Positions 1 through 8,732 of a DNA stretch of 64,000 nucleotides are shown here, in pieces. The DNA comes from Pannonibacter sp. SL95 (GTDB taxonomy: Bacteria; Pseudomonadota; Alphaproteobacteria; Rhizobiales; Stappiaceae): positions 124,001-188,000 of the forward strand of contig NZ_JAPPRC010000006.1 of assembly GCF_026672425.1 (NCBI RefSeq), read 5' to 3'. The notes under the pieces were generated by a model. It saw only the letters and a list, made by a program, of their open reading frames with translations. It was not told the DNA's origin and made no database searches. Made by a program: the position numbers and the translations under genes. Positions within the stretch are counted from its first letter, which is position 1, and each line of letters begins with the position of its first letter.

Positions 1-1
1 A

Positions 2-1066
2 ATGGGCCGTCTGAAGGATATCGTTCTCAACGCGACCTTCACCCTGAAGCAGGGTGGCAGCTACCGCTATGTCGAGAACTTCCCGGACATCTACATCAAG
101 GACCTGACGGACCGCGCCAAGCTGAAGCGCCCGATCAAGATCGTGGCAGCTTGCGGCAACGGCACGGCCGGCGCGTTCGCGCCGCGCATTCTCGAGATGC
201 TGGGCGCCGAGGTCATTCCGCTGGATGCCGAGCTGGATCACTCCTTCCCGAACTACAACCCGAACCCGGAGGACATGAAGATGCTTCATGCCCTGCGCGA
301 CAAGGTTCTGGAAGTTGGTGCGGAAGTCGGTCTCGGCTTCGACGGCGATGGCGACCGCTGCGGCGTGGTCGACAACGAGGGCGAGGAAATCTTCGCCGAC
401 AAGGTCGGCGTCATGCTGGCCCGCGACATCTCGGCGATCTACCCGAACTCGAAGTTCGTCGTCGATGTGAAGTCGACCGGCCTCTTCAACACTGATCCCG
501 TGCTGAAGGCCAACGGCGCAGTGACCGACTACTACAAGACCGGCCACTCCTACATCAAACGCCGCGTCACCGAGCTGAACGCCATCGTCGGCTTCGAGAA
601 GTCGGGTCACTACTTCTTCAACGCCCCGATCGGCCGCGGCTATGACGACGGTCTGGTGTCGGCTATCGCCATCCTCGACATGCTCGACCGCAACCCGGGC
701 AAGACCATGGCTGACCTGCGCCGTGACCTGCCGAAGACCTGGGGTTCGCCGACCATGTCGCCGCATTGCGACGACGAGATCAAGTACGGCATCGTCGACA
801 AGGTGGTTGCCCGGTTCCAGGACATGAAGGCCAAGGGTGAGAAGATCGGCGGCCACACCATCACCGACCTGATCACCGTCAACGGCATCCGTGTCGTCAC
901 CGATGATGGCACCTGGGGTCTGGTGCGCGCGTCGTCGAACAAGCCGGAGCTGGTTGTCGTGATCGAGAGCCCGGCCTCCGAAGCGCGCCTGCACGAGATG
1001 TTCAAGGCCGTGGACGCCGTGCTCCGGGAAAACCCGGAAGTCGGCGCCTACAACCAGACGATCTGA
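2..1066 (+). CDS. phosphomannomutase/phosphoglucomutase, C-terminal part (5' end outside window)
   Basis: This is the C-terminal three quarters of an alpha-D-phosphohexomutase, the enzyme that interconverts hexose 1- and 6-phosphates to feed nucleotide-sugar and polysaccharide synthesis. The magnesium-binding loop DGDGDR lies near residue 115 of the visible part. The sugar-specificity stretch GFEKSGHYFF follows near residue 198, and the phosphate-binding C-terminal domain (RASSNKPE) is intact. Family members are about 460-500 residues, and the catalytic phosphoserine segment should lie upstream. The gene is therefore cut by the window edge and the ATG at position 2 is internal. The aldose epimerase gene follows after 15 bp on the same strand, which suggests one sugar-metabolism operon. 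Whether mannose or glucose phosphate is preferred cannot be read from this part. Confidence 0.9.
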   Translation: MGRLKDIVLNATFTLKQGGSYRYVENFPDIYIKDLTDRAKLKRPIKIVAACGNGTAGAFAPRILEMLGAEVIPLDAELDHSFPNYNPNPEDMKMLHALRDKVLEVGAEVGLGFDGDGDRCGVVDNEGEEIFADKVGVMLARDISAIYPNSKFVVDVKSTGLFNTDPVLKANGAVTDYYKTGHSYIKRRVTELNAIVGFEKSGHYFFNAPIGRGYDDGLVSAIAILDMLDRNPGKTMADLRRDLPKTWGSPTMSPHCDDEIKYGIVDKVVARFQDMKAKGEKIGGHTITDLITVNGIRVVTDDGTWGLVRASSNKPELVVVIESPASEARLHEMFKAVDAVLRENPEVGAYNQTI

Positions 1067-1081
1067 GCTGGAGCTTTTGGA

Positions 1082-2071
1082 ATGATCCGGCCCTTTGGCA
1101 CCCTTCACGGCGTCGCCGTCGATGAAGTCACCCTGCGGGCCGGATCGCTGGAAGCCAGCATCCTGACCTATGGAGCCACCCTGCGCGACTTGCGTCTCGC
1201 GGGGCGGCCCCTGGTTCTTGGTCTTTCGACGCTCGAAGAGTATGTGGCGCACGGGGCCTATTTCGGTGCGCTGTGCGGACGCTATGCCAACCGCATCGCC
1301 GGCGGTCGCTTCACGCTGGACGGCACCGCGTGTCAGGTGACCTGCAACGAGCGCAGCCGTACCCATTTGCATGGCGGCGCTACCGGCTTTGACAAGCGGA
1401 TCTGGACTGTCGACGAGCTGGCCGCAGATTGCGTGCTGCTCTCCCTCGTCTCGCCAGACGGTGAAGAGGGCTATCCCGGCACAGTTACGCTCAAGGCGCG
1501 GTTCTCCCTTCTTCCGTCAGCCGTACTGAGCCTCTCGATCACGGCTGTCACCGACGCGCCCACATTGGTCAACATCGCCCATCACAGCTACTTCAATCTG
1601 GATGGCTCGGCCGATGTGCTGGCGCATCGCCTGCAGATCCTCGGCGAGGACTATCTGCCGGTCGACGGCCATGGCATTCCGACCGGTGACGTCGTCCCGG
1701 TTGCCGGCACGGACTTCGATTTCCGCCATCTGCGCAGTGTCTCAGGTCCGCGAACCTACGACCACAATTTCTGCCTCAGCCGGGATGTGGCCTTGGAACC
1801 GCGCCTTGCCGCGGTGCTTGAAGGCGCGACATCCGGTGTTTCCATGGAACTCTGGACCACGGAGCCGGGCTTGCAGTTCTATGATGCCTCCGGTCTCGGG
1901 CTGCCCTTCACCGGTCCGGACGGCCGCCGGTTCGGCCCGCATGCCGGCCTCTGCCTCGAGCCGCAGCGCTGGCCGGACAGCCCCAACCATAAGGACTTCG
2001 CCGGGGCTGTTCTTCGTCCGGGCGAGACCTATCATCAGCTGACCGAGTTCCGTTTTCATCCGGGAGAGTAG
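1082..2071 (+). CDS. galM: aldose 1-epimerase (mutarotase)
   Basis: GalM-family cytoplasmic enzyme of 329 residues, the usual length, converting alpha and beta anomers of aldoses. Visible family landmarks are GRYANRI (residues 67-72), HLHGG (95-99), HHSYFNL with the catalytic histidine (about 167-173), and the C-terminal LCLEPQRWPDSPN segment that carries the catalytic glutamate. The start is supported by GGAG eight bases upstream of the ATG. The gene lies between a hexose phosphomutase and a deacetylase-family hydrolase on the same strand with gaps of 15 and 5 bp, so the three are probably co-transcribed. Which sugar is the physiological substrate is not visible. Confidence 0.93.
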   Translation: MIRPFGTLHGVAVDEVTLRAGSLEASILTYGATLRDLRLAGRPLVLGLSTLEEYVAHGAYFGALCGRYANRIAGGRFTLDGTACQVTCNERSRTHLHGGATGFDKRIWTVDELAADCVLLSLVSPDGEEGYPGTVTLKARFSLLPSAVLSLSITAVTDAPTLVNIAHHSYFNLDGSADVLAHRLQILGEDYLPVDGHGIPTGDVVPVAGTDFDFRHLRSVSGPRTYDHNFCLSRDVALEPRLAAVLEGATSGVSMELWTTEPGLQFYDASGLGLPFTGPDGRRFGPHAGLCLEPQRWPDSPNHKDFAGAVLRPGETYHQLTEFRFHPGE

Positions 2072-2076
2072 ACAAG

Positions 2077-3108
2077 ATGAAAACCGTTTTCTCATCTTCG
2101 CAACTGGTTCACGCGCCGAAGATGGAGATCGCCGACGGCCAATTGACCGAAGCGGTGGAAATTCCCCAGCGCGCGGAAATCGTCCGCGACGAAATCCTTC
2201 GCCGCAAGATCGGGCCGATCTGGACGCCGCAGGACTTCGGCCGTGCGCCACTGGAACGGGTCCATACGCCCGAATACCTGACCTTCATGGAAACGTTCTG
2301 GTCCCGCTGGACGGCCGCAGGGCGTGACCGGGATGCCTTTGCCTATGTCTGGCCCGTTCGCCAGCTGCGCGCCACCCCGGCACCGGAGAGCATCGATGGC
2401 CTGCTCGGGCGCTTTTCGTTTGACACCGGAACTCCGCTGACGGCCAACACCTGGGAAGCTGCAACCGCCAGTGCCAACACGGCGCTGACCGCGGCGCGCT
2501 TCCTGCGCGAGGGAGACCGTGCCGCCTTCGCCCTTTGCCGCCCGCCCGGCCATCATGCGGCAGCGGATTACTTTGGCGGCTATTGCTTCCTGAACAACGC
2601 AGCCATCGCGGCACAGTGGCTGCGCGACCAGGGCACAGCCCGCGTTGCCATCCTCGACATTGACTATCACCACGGTAACGGCACCCAGTCGATCTTCTAC
2701 GAGCGTGCCGACGTGATGGTCCTCAACATCCACGCCGACCCCAGGCACGACTATCCCTTCTTCCTCGGCCATGCGGACGAGACAGGCGAGAAGGCGGGCA
2801 AGGGCTACACCCAGAACTGGCCGCTGCCTCTTGGCACCGACTGGACCGGCTACTCGGCCGCCTTCGAGGAGGCCTATCGCTGGCTCGGCGTCTATTCACC
2901 CGATGTCCTGATCGTCTCGCTTGGTCTGGACACCTATGAGCACGATCCGATCTCGAAGTTCCGGCTCGTCTCCGACGACTACCTCAGGATCGGCGCACGG
3001 CTTGCCCGCCTTGGCAAGCCGACGCTCTTCGTTCTGGAAGGCGGCTACGCCGTCGACGCTCTCGGCATCAACTGCGTCAACGTTCTGGAAGGTTTCCTGA
3101 ACGGCTAG
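2077..3108 (+). CDS. histone deacetylase / acetylpolyamine aminohydrolase family protein
   Basis: Zinc hydrolase of the arginase-deacetylase fold, 343 residues. The diagnostic motifs are in order: RPPGHHAA with the paired histidines near 159-160, the zinc-binding DIDYHHGNG near 194-202, a second zinc ligand region GLDTYEHDP near 286, and LEGGY with the transition-state tyrosine near 325. In bacteria this family removes acetyl groups from acetylated polyamines or other small amides, not from histones. The open N-terminal region and length fit acetylpolyamine amidohydrolase better than acetoin-utilisation AcuC, but this is inference. The gene starts 5 bp after galM, behind a GGGAG ribosome site. 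Confidence 0.85.
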   Translation: MKTVFSSSQLVHAPKMEIADGQLTEAVEIPQRAEIVRDEILRRKIGPIWTPQDFGRAPLERVHTPEYLTFMETFWSRWTAAGRDRDAFAYVWPVRQLRATPAPESIDGLLGRFSFDTGTPLTANTWEAATASANTALTAARFLREGDRAAFALCRPPGHHAAADYFGGYCFLNNAAIAAQWLRDQGTARVAILDIDYHHGNGTQSIFYERADVMVLNIHADPRHDYPFFLGHADETGEKAGKGYTQNWPLPLGTDWTGYSAAFEEAYRWLGVYSPDVLIVSLGLDTYEHDPISKFRLVSDDYLRIGARLARLGKPTLFVLEGGYAVDALGINCVNVLEGFLNG

Positions 3109-3125
3109 TGGCCTTTGCGGGCCAC
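3108..3125. terminator. short hairpin between convergent genes
   Basis: GTGGCC pairs with GGCCAC around a six-base loop, directly after the stop codon of the deacetylase-family gene and 15 bp before the end of the opposing HAD gene. No T-run follows on either strand, so a bidirectional terminator role is only suggested by position. Confidence 0.35.
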
Positions 3126-3139
3126 CGCGACGTGCCCCC

Positions 3140-3757
3140 TCAAACGCCAAACCCCATGCGCCGGAGTTCGAGACGCAATGGCTCGGCTCCGGTGAAATGG
3201 ATCGCCGCCATGCCGACGGCGCGTGCACCTTCGACATTCTTCAGGCTGTCGTCGATGAAGACGCAGGCCTCGGCGGTCAGGCCGTTTCGCTCCAGCAGCA
3301 CCTCGTAGATGCGTGGATCGGGCTTCAGCAGCCGTTCTTCCGCCGACACCACCGTGTCGCGGAAAGAAGTCGCAAGGAACGGAAAGCGGGCCTTGGCCTC
3401 CGCGAACTTCTCGTTCGAGAAGTTGGTAATCGCATAAAGCGGCACGTCCGCCGCAACCAGCTCCTCCAGTAGCCCCGCAGTGCCTGGCACCTCGCCCGGG
3501 ACCATCTCGTGCCAGCCTTCGTCATAGGCGCGGATCAGGTCGGCATGGCCCGGATGGCGCGCGACGCATTCGGCAACAGCTTCGGACCAGCTCCGCCCAC
3601 GATCCTGTTCGAGGTTCCAGGCCGGTGAACAGATCTCTGTCAGGAAATGCCGCCGTGCAGCCTCATCTGGGATCAGGCGCCGGTACAGATACTCCGGGTC
3701 CCACTCGATCAGCACATTCCCGATGTCGAAAACAACGGTTGTCACGGGGGATCTCAT
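3140..3757 (-). CDS. HAD-superfamily phosphatase, YihX-like
   Basis: Small haloacid-dehalogenase hydrolase of 205 residues. Motif I is FDIGNV with the nucleophile Asp11. The usual second acid at D+2 is Gly13, as in the YihX group of sugar-phosphate phosphatases. The TNFSN segment near residue 112 corresponds to motif II, KPDPRIYE to motif III, and FIDDS near 168 supplies the metal-binding acids of motif IV. Most YihX relatives act on sugar 1-phosphates, and the neighbouring phosphomutase and epimerase would fit such a job, but the substrate is inferred. It is convergent with the deacetylase gene and divergent from the binding-protein gene that follows. Confidence 0.8.
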   Translation of the reverse strand: MRSPVTTVVFDIGNVLIEWDPEYLYRRLIPDEAARRHFLTEICSPAWNLEQDRGRSWSEAVAECVARHPGHADLIRAYDEGWHEMVPGEVPGTAGLLEELVAADVPLYAITNFSNEKFAEAKARFPFLATSFRDTVVSAEERLLKPDPRIYEVLLERNGLTAEACVFIDDSLKNVEGARAVGMAAIHFTGAEPLRLELRRMGFGV

Positions 3758-3836
3758 GCGGGGACCTCGAAGGTTGCGGGCTCAGACCCGTCTGCCAGTG
3801 TAGGATGCTAAGGGAATCAGAAAAGGTGACGACACC

Positions 3837-4796
3837 ATGACCGCCCTGATCGGCCGTGTCATTCTTATCGTGAGCGCTCTGCTGACCGTTATTGTCCCGG
3901 CTCGCAGCGAAGACGTTGCGGCGGGCTTCCGGTTGCGTCTGGCCGTTGTTGCCGGCGTGGACGAGGACGTGCTGGAGCGCGTCGAGCCCTTTCGCGAAGA
4001 GCTGCAATACCGCCTATCTGTTCCGGTAGACCTGTTCCTGATGGACACGCTGGGGGCGGCTGCAGACGCGCTGATGCGCGGCGAAGTCGACATGCTGCGC
4101 CTGTCCGGTTCTGCCTATGGTGCGGCGCAGACCGCATGTAACTGCCTCGATCCGCTCGTCGTTGCAAAGGACGGGGAGGGAGCGGAAGGGTTCCATGCCG
4201 TTCTGGTCGGACGGGCCAGCGAGGCCAGGCGCGTTGAGGATCTTGCCGGTCGGCGCCTTGCGGTCGGAGATCCTGCCTCGGTTGCGGCATTCCGCGTTCC
4301 CCTTGCAGCCTTGGCTCGTGAGGGCGTCGACCCCGCAACTTTCTTTTCCGCTCTGGTGCGTGTCGAGGGACCGCGTGAGGGGTTGCGGGCCTTGTTTGAC
4401 GGGCGTGTCGAGGGCGCGCTGGTCTGGTCAACGCTCATGGGGGAAGCGGAATTCGGCTATTCGGCGGGCACTCTCAATGAGGCTTACCTGTCCACCCGGC
4501 TGGACATGAACCGCCTCACCGTCATCTGGCAGTCGCCACGGCTTCCCTATGCGGTCCACGCGGTGAGGGCAGACCTGCCGCCGGCCTTGCGGGCAAGGCT
4601 GAAGTCCGTGCTGACAACCCTGATTGACGATGCGCCCGGCGCCTATTTCGCCATCGAGCCGGATCTGGGCGGTGGCTTTGCCGCAACCGATGCGGCGGCC
4701 CTGGCCGGGACCCTGTTGCCCTTTTCGCCGCAGGCGCAGGCCCTGCTGTCCAAACTGGCCGGACCTGCCACAACGGACACATCCGGCCAGCCCTGA
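3837..4796 (+). CDS. periplasmic substrate-binding protein, PhnD-like family
   Basis: Protein of 319 residues with an N-terminal hydrophobic signal peptide (roughly residues 6-24, cleavage near PARSED). The body looks like the PhnD/phosphonate-type binding domain: an LRLAVVAGVDED opening strand, a central segment DLAGRRLAVGDPAS, and a GALVWST strand near residue 196. Members bind oxyanions or phosphonates for ABC importers, or act as sensors. No permease or ATPase gene is adjacent. It lies between a divergent phosphatase and the convergent ackA gene, so it is an orphan. The ATG is preceded by AAAGGTG at suitable spacing. Assignment to the family is fairly secure, but the ligand is unknown. 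Confidence 0.65.
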   Translation: MTALIGRVILIVSALLTVIVPARSEDVAAGFRLRLAVVAGVDEDVLERVEPFREELQYRLSVPVDLFLMDTLGAAADALMRGEVDMLRLSGSAYGAAQTACNCLDPLVVAKDGEGAEGFHAVLVGRASEARRVEDLAGRRLAVGDPASVAAFRVPLAALAREGVDPATFFSALVRVEGPREGLRALFDGRVEGALVWSTLMGEAEFGYSAGTLNEAYLSTRLDMNRLTVIWQSPRLPYAVHAVRADLPPALRARLKSVLTTLIDDAPGAYFAIEPDLGGGFAATDAAALAGTLLPFSPQAQALLSKLAGPATTDTSGQP

Positions 4797-4804
4797 GATA
4801 ACGC

Positions 4805-5992
4805 TCAGTCCAGCAACGCGGCCGTATGCCGGCGGATCATCTCTTCCTCGTTGGTGGCCACCACCAGCACCGTGACGCGCGAGCCATCGCGGGAAATCGT
4901 GGTCTGCCGCGCGGCATTGCGGTCCTCGTCGAGATCCACACCCAGCCAGCCGAGATCACGGCAAACTTCAGCGCGTATGTTCACCGCGTTTTCGCCAATG
5001 CCACCCGTGAACACCAGCGTATCGATGCCGGACAGGATCGCGGCCATAGCGCCGATTTCGCGCTTCACGCGGAAAACGAAATAGTCGATGGCCTGACGGG
5101 CTTCCGGTGTTCCGGCTGCCTCCAGCTCGCGCATGTCCTGCGACAGGCCCGAGAGCCCCTTCAGTCCGGACTGCTTGTAGAGAAGGTCCGAGATGGCTGC
5201 GGCATCCATGCCCTTTTCGGCCATGAGATAGAGCACCACGCCGGGATCCAGCTGGCCGCACCGCGTGCCCATCGGCAAGCCGTCAAGCGCCGTAAAGCCC
5301 ATCGTGGAGCCGATGCTGCGTCCCCCGTTGATGGCACACATCGAGGCTCCGTTGCCCAGATGGGCAACAACGAGCCGGCCCGTTGCTGCAGAAGGCATCA
5401 CGCTCCGCAAATGCTCGGTGATGTACTCATACGACAGGCCGTGGAAGCCATACCGCCGGACACCTTCATCGTAGAGGTCGCGGGGCAGGGCAAAGGTGTC
5501 GTTGACCCAGGGGTGCGCCCGGTGAAACGCCGTGTCGAAACAGGCGACCTGCACGGCTTGCGGAAAGGCTGCGGCCGCCGCGCGAATGCCGGCAAGATTG
5601 TGCGGCTGGTGCAGCGGTGCCAGCGGCACCAGTCGTTCCAGTGCAGTCATCACCTCGTCCGTGACGATCACCGGCACCTCATGGGTGATGCCGCCATGCA
5701 CCACCCGGTGCCCGACGGCATTGACCGCAAGACCCGGGGCGGCGTCGTTGATGAGCGCAAGCAGTACGCCGAGGGCTGCCTGATGGTCGCTGCCCTCATC
5801 GTCCGACAACGGCCGGGATAGATCCAGCCCATCCTCAAGCCGCTTGGCCTTCAGTCTCGGGGAAGCCCCAAGGCCTTCGATCTGACCACGCATAAGATCA
5901 GTGCTGCCTGAAAAGAGGTCGAACTTGATCGACGACGATCCGGCGTTGAGCACCAGTATGACGGGCCCCGTCGCTGCAGCGACGGCGCTCAT
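4805..5992 (-). CDS. ackA: acetate kinase
   Basis: Converts acetyl phosphate and ADP to acetate and ATP, or the reverse, in the cytoplasm. The 395-residue sequence carries the full set of ASKHA signatures: LVLNAGSSSIKF at residues 14-25, HRVVHGG near 98, CFDTAFH near 150 with the catalytic aspartate, GFHGLSYEY near 182, HLGNGASMCAI near 211, and the FTGGIGENA adenosine-binding motif near 330. Its start codon overlaps the stop of the upstream MaoC-Pta gene by 4 bp (ATGA), so the two are translationally coupled and form the acetyl phosphate node of the cell. It is convergent with the binding-protein gene. Confidence 0.96.
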   Translation of the reverse strand: MSAVAAATGPVILVLNAGSSSIKFDLFSGSTDLMRGQIEGLGASPRLKAKRLEDGLDLSRPLSDDEGSDHQAALGVLLALINDAAPGLAVNAVGHRVVHGGITHEVPVIVTDEVMTALERLVPLAPLHQPHNLAGIRAAAAAFPQAVQVACFDTAFHRAHPWVNDTFALPRDLYDEGVRRYGFHGLSYEYITEHLRSVMPSAATGRLVVAHLGNGASMCAINGGRSIGSTMGFTALDGLPMGTRCGQLDPGVVLYLMAEKGMDAAAISDLLYKQSGLKGLSGLSQDMRELEAAGTPEARQAIDYFVFRVKREIGAMAAILSGIDTLVFTGGIGENAVNIRAEVCRDLGWLGVDLDEDRNAARQTTISRDGSRVTVLVVATNEEEMIRRHTAALLD

Positions 5993-7404
5993 TCCGCCGC
6001 CCCCAGTTCGCCGGTCACTGCCGTCTTTCCGGTTTTCAGCCAGTGATCATAGAGCAATGCTAGGGCGCAGGAGGCGAGCCGTGCCCGGTCGTCGTCCGAG
6101 CGGCTGGTCAGCATGACCGGCACCTTTGCGCCAATGACCAGACCAGCGGCTTCCGCATGGGCGATGAAGGTCAGTTCCTTGGCCAGCATGTTGCCGGACT
6201 CAAGGTTCGGCACGATCAGCACTTCCGCCTGTCCGGCCACCAGCGAGGTAATCCCCTTGGTGCGGGCCGCCTGAAGATCGATGGCGTTGTCCATGGCCAG
6301 AGGTCCGTCTACAAGGCCACCGGTGATCTGGCCACGCTCTGCCATCTTGGACAGGATGGCGGCATCAAGGCTGGAGGGGATCGCTGGGTTCACCGTCTCG
6401 ATCGCCGACAGGATGCCGACCTTCGGCTGTTCCATGCCAATGGCCAGGCCGACGTTGATGGCGTTCTGGATGATGTCCACCTTGGTCATCAGGTCAGGCG
6501 CGATGTTGATCGCAGCGTCCGAGATGATCACCGGTGTCTTGCGTCCGGGAACATCCATGACGAACACGTGGCTGATCCGCCGGCTCGTGCGCAGGCCACC
6601 GTCGCGCTTGACGACGTGATGCAGCAGGTGATCGGTGTGCAGATGCCCCTTCATGACGGCGCTGACCTTGCCCTCATGCACCATGGCAACGCCGCGGGCA
6701 GCAGCCTCGGACTCGTCGGCAATGTCGATAAGCTCGATCCCGGTCAGGCTTTCCTTCAGCTCGGCAGCTGCCGCCTCGATGCGGGCCCGTGCGCCGATCA
6801 GGATCGGGATGATCAAACCTTCGCGCGCCGCCAGCAGCGCGCCGCCAAGCGAATTGACGTCGTCCGGAGCAATGACCGCCGTTGTCAGGGAGGGCAGCAT
6901 CCTGGCATAGCCGACAAGCCGGTCGAAATGCTGGTGACGCTCGACCAGGAGCGAAGGCAGATCGGTTGCGTCAAACGTGATCGTCTGGTCCGGAGCGGTC
7001 ACCTCGGCAATGCCATCAGCGATAGGTGTGCCATCGGCCCGGTTGACGGTGGTGGCAAGCCTCACAAGCCGGTCTGCTTCCTTGGCCAGAACGCGCACGG
7101 TCACCGTCAGCGCATCGCCCAGGATCACACGGTTGTAAAAGGCAAAGCTCTGGGTGCGGTAGACGGTGCCGGGGCCAGGCAGGATGTTGCCAAGCACAGC
7201 CGAGATCAGCGCGCCGATCCACATCGAGGGGGCAAACGGCGGATCGATCTTGCCGTCGCCTGTCCAGTCGGTGTTCGGAAGGTGCAGCGGATTGGTGTTT
7301 CCTGACGCATGCGCGAAGATATAGAGATCATTCGCGGTGCAAACCCGGGTCACGGTGGCGCTGTCGCCGACCGAGATCTGGTCATAGGTCTTGTTGCTGG
7401 CCAT
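5989..7404 (-). CDS. bifunctional MaoC-type enoyl-CoA hydratase / phosphate acetyltransferase
   Basis: Fusion of 471 residues. Residues 1 to about 150 form a hot-dog MaoC dehydratase domain with the hydratase-type stretch FAHASGNTNPLH near 31-42. From about 165 to the end is a PTA/PTB-type acyltransferase domain (DVNSLGGALLAAREGLIIP, SDAAINIAPD, GLVDGPLAMDNAIDL). This combination is annotated in many rhizobial relatives as enoyl-CoA hydratase/phosphate acetyltransferase. With the coupled ackA it would move acetyl or butyryl groups between CoA and phosphate. No separate pta gene is present. Which acyl chain is used cannot be told here. Confidence 0.88.
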   Translation of the reverse strand: MASNKTYDQISVGDSATVTRVCTANDLYIFAHASGNTNPLHLPNTDWTGDGKIDPPFAPSMWIGALISAVLGNILPGPGTVYRTQSFAFYNRVILGDALTVTVRVLAKEADRLVRLATTVNRADGTPIADGIAEVTAPDQTITFDATDLPSLLVERHQHFDRLVGYARMLPSLTTAVIAPDDVNSLGGALLAAREGLIIPILIGARARIEAAAAELKESLTGIELIDIADESEAAARGVAMVHEGKVSAVMKGHLHTDHLLHHVVKRDGGLRTSRRISHVFVMDVPGRKTPVIISDAAINIAPDLMTKVDIIQNAINVGLAIGMEQPKVGILSAIETVNPAIPSSLDAAILSKMAERGQITGGLVDGPLAMDNAIDLQAARTKGITSLVAGQAEVLIVPNLESGNMLAKELTFIAHAEAAGLVIGAKVPVMLTSRSDDDRARLASCALALLYDHWLKTGKTAVTGELGAAE

Positions 7405-7441
7405 CAGCCCTGCTCTTTCGGTTCGAAACTGGGCAGCACGG

Positions 7442-7465
7442 GGAGGCGCGCCGCGCCTCCTTTTT
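7442..7465 (+). terminator. GC-rich hairpin followed by T5, unassigned
   Basis: GGAGGCG pairs with CGCCTCC around CGCCG, followed by five T on the plus strand. It lies between the start of the MaoC-Pta gene and the end of the leftward pilus operon. No plus-strand gene ends here, so it may act on antisense transcripts or work on the minus strand as a hairpin without a U-tract. Confidence 0.4.
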
Positions 7466-7506
7466 GCAGCACTTCGACCAAAGGCCTATGACACAGCGCA
7501 AGGACG

Positions 7507-7527
7507 GCTGCTGCAGTTTGCAGCAGC
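7507..7527 (-). terminator. hairpin just after the leftward tadE operon
   Basis: A perfect 9-bp stem, GCTGCTGCA with TGCAGCAGC around a three-base loop, begins 10 bp past the last stop codon of the minus-strand pilus genes. There is no T-tract on the minus strand, so it may mark the transcript end or stabilise the mRNA 3' end. Confidence 0.4.
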
Positions 7528-7536
7528 GGTTTGAGG

Positions 7537-8160
7537 TCAGTTCAGCGTCACTGACTCAGTGAAGCGCGGGCGCAGGAAGTAAAGACCTTCCATGTCAATC
7601 GACGTGGCACGGGGCATCATGTTCTGCGCCAGTTCGGCGAAAGTCGGAATATAGGTTCCGTTGGTCTTGCCGACGATGATTGTTGTGTTTGGGTTGTTAA
7701 GGCCCGACGGAATGACAATTGGCGGCTTGCCACCTTTCGCCCAAGGTGTGCCACCGCTTTCATTGATGCTCCAGCCAACCTTGGCTTCGCCCTTGGCGTT
7801 AAATTCGATACTGGCGACGATCACCTTCACATTTGAAGTCGAGAAGGGCGCCATGATCAGACCGGATGCATACATGACATCGGCCATTTCAGCCTTTGTA
7901 ACGCTCTCGGCCTGCGCAACGAGGTCCGCAACCGCAATTGCCACCTGATTGAGCTTGCGTTTGTAGTTCAGCGCTTCGGTCGTCTCGGCCGATCCGATCA
8001 TCAGGATCAACATCAAAGGCAAGGTAAGGGCGAATTCGACTGCGGCAATACCCTTGCGGTTCTCCAGGAAGGCAAACCAGGACGAGCGGCAATGATTGGT
8101 TTGCGTCCCCGCCATCCGGTTGCTTGGATCATTGCTGGTCCAGAAGCGTAGGTTCACCAT
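7537..8160 (-). CDS. TadE-family pilus assembly pseudopilin (second copy)
   Basis: Protein of 207 residues with a TadE-like segment, NRKGIAAVEFALTLPLML at about 34-50, in which a charged N-terminal tail is followed by a single membrane helix. The rest is predicted to be periplasmic. TadE/TadF proteins are minor pseudopilins needed for Flp pilus assembly. The start is placed at the ATG whose codon overlaps the stop of the upstream tadE gene (ATGGTGA, 7-bp overlap). Reading further upstream gives a longer frame that only repeats antisense of the neighbour. An in-frame ATG at 8115 is a possible alternative. It is the last gene of a three-gene leftward operon divergent from the pilin gene. Confidence 0.75.
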   Translation of the reverse strand: MVNLRFWTSNDPSNRMAGTQTNHCRSSWFAFLENRKGIAAVEFALTLPLMLILMIGSAETTEALNYKRKLNQVAIAVADLVAQAESVTKAEMADVMYASGLIMAPFSTSNVKVIVASIEFNAKGEAKVGWSINESGGTPWAKGGKPPIVIPSGLNNPNTTIIVGKTNGTYIPTFAELAQNMMPRATSIDMEGLYFLRPRFTESVTLN

Positions 8161-8732
8161 GGGAAGGGCTCGTTTCTGAAAACCTGAGTGGAGTAGAGAT
8201 GGCGCGTCGTGCCAGAGTCGCCTCCATCGGTTCCAAGCAGTGCGGTAAACATCGGCCAAGCATAGACCGCGCGCGCAACAATGATCTGTCCGCCACTGCT
8301 CTGCGTGTAGTTCATATTACCGGCGAAGTTTCCATCATTGTCGACCATCGGTGGCAAGTTCTTGATCGCAGAAAAGGAGTCGAATGTCCGAACATCGATT
8401 TCGAGTTTCGCCGGAATGCAAAAGGCAGACATGTTCGCGCAGACGGTGGCCTTGAACTGGGCCTTGTCGAAATTTGCCTTCTGCGCCTGGCCAGTCTTGA
8501 TCAGACGAGTGCTCTCGGCGACAGCATGGTCCAGCGTACGATTGACAAGAAACGCAAGGCCGAACTCGATGATCCCGGCCATAAGAGCCAGGAAAGGCAT
8601 CGCAACCAAGGCAAATTCGATAGCAGCGACGCCCTTGCGATCCCGACCAAAGCGACGGACCCGACTTTTATTGTCATTTCGCGGGTTGAGGTTTGGCATT
8701 TCAAGCTGTCGGGTCATTGGCTTGAGCCTCAT
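8154..8732 (-). CDS. TadE-family pilus assembly pseudopilin (first copy)
   Basis: Protein of 192 residues. The basic N-terminus (DNKSRVRRFGRDRKG) leads into GVAAIEFALVAMPFLALMAG, the TadE signature with the conserved glutamate in the helix, followed by a periplasmic domain with cysteines at a CANMSAFC stretch. It is expected to be processed by the prepilin peptidase CpaA and to prime or support the Flp pilus. Its start overlaps the upstream gene's stop by 4 bp, and its stop overlaps the downstream tadE-like gene by 7 bp, so translation of all three is coupled. Confidence 0.82.
   Translation of the reverse strand: MRLKPMTRQLEMPNLNPRNDNKSRVRRFGRDRKGVAAIEFALVAMPFLALMAGIIEFGLAFLVNRTLDHAVAESTRLIKTGQAQKANFDKAQFKATVCANMSAFCIPAKLEIDVRTFDSFSAIKNLPPMVDNDGNFAGNMNYTQSSGGQIIVARAVYAWPMFTALLGTDGGDSGTTRHLYSTQVFRNEPFPW

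Noticed and set aside
3140-3757. Inactive HAD protein because the second motif I aspartate is missing
   Set aside because: Gly at this position is normal for the YihX group, which is active, so this is a subfamily trait and not decay.
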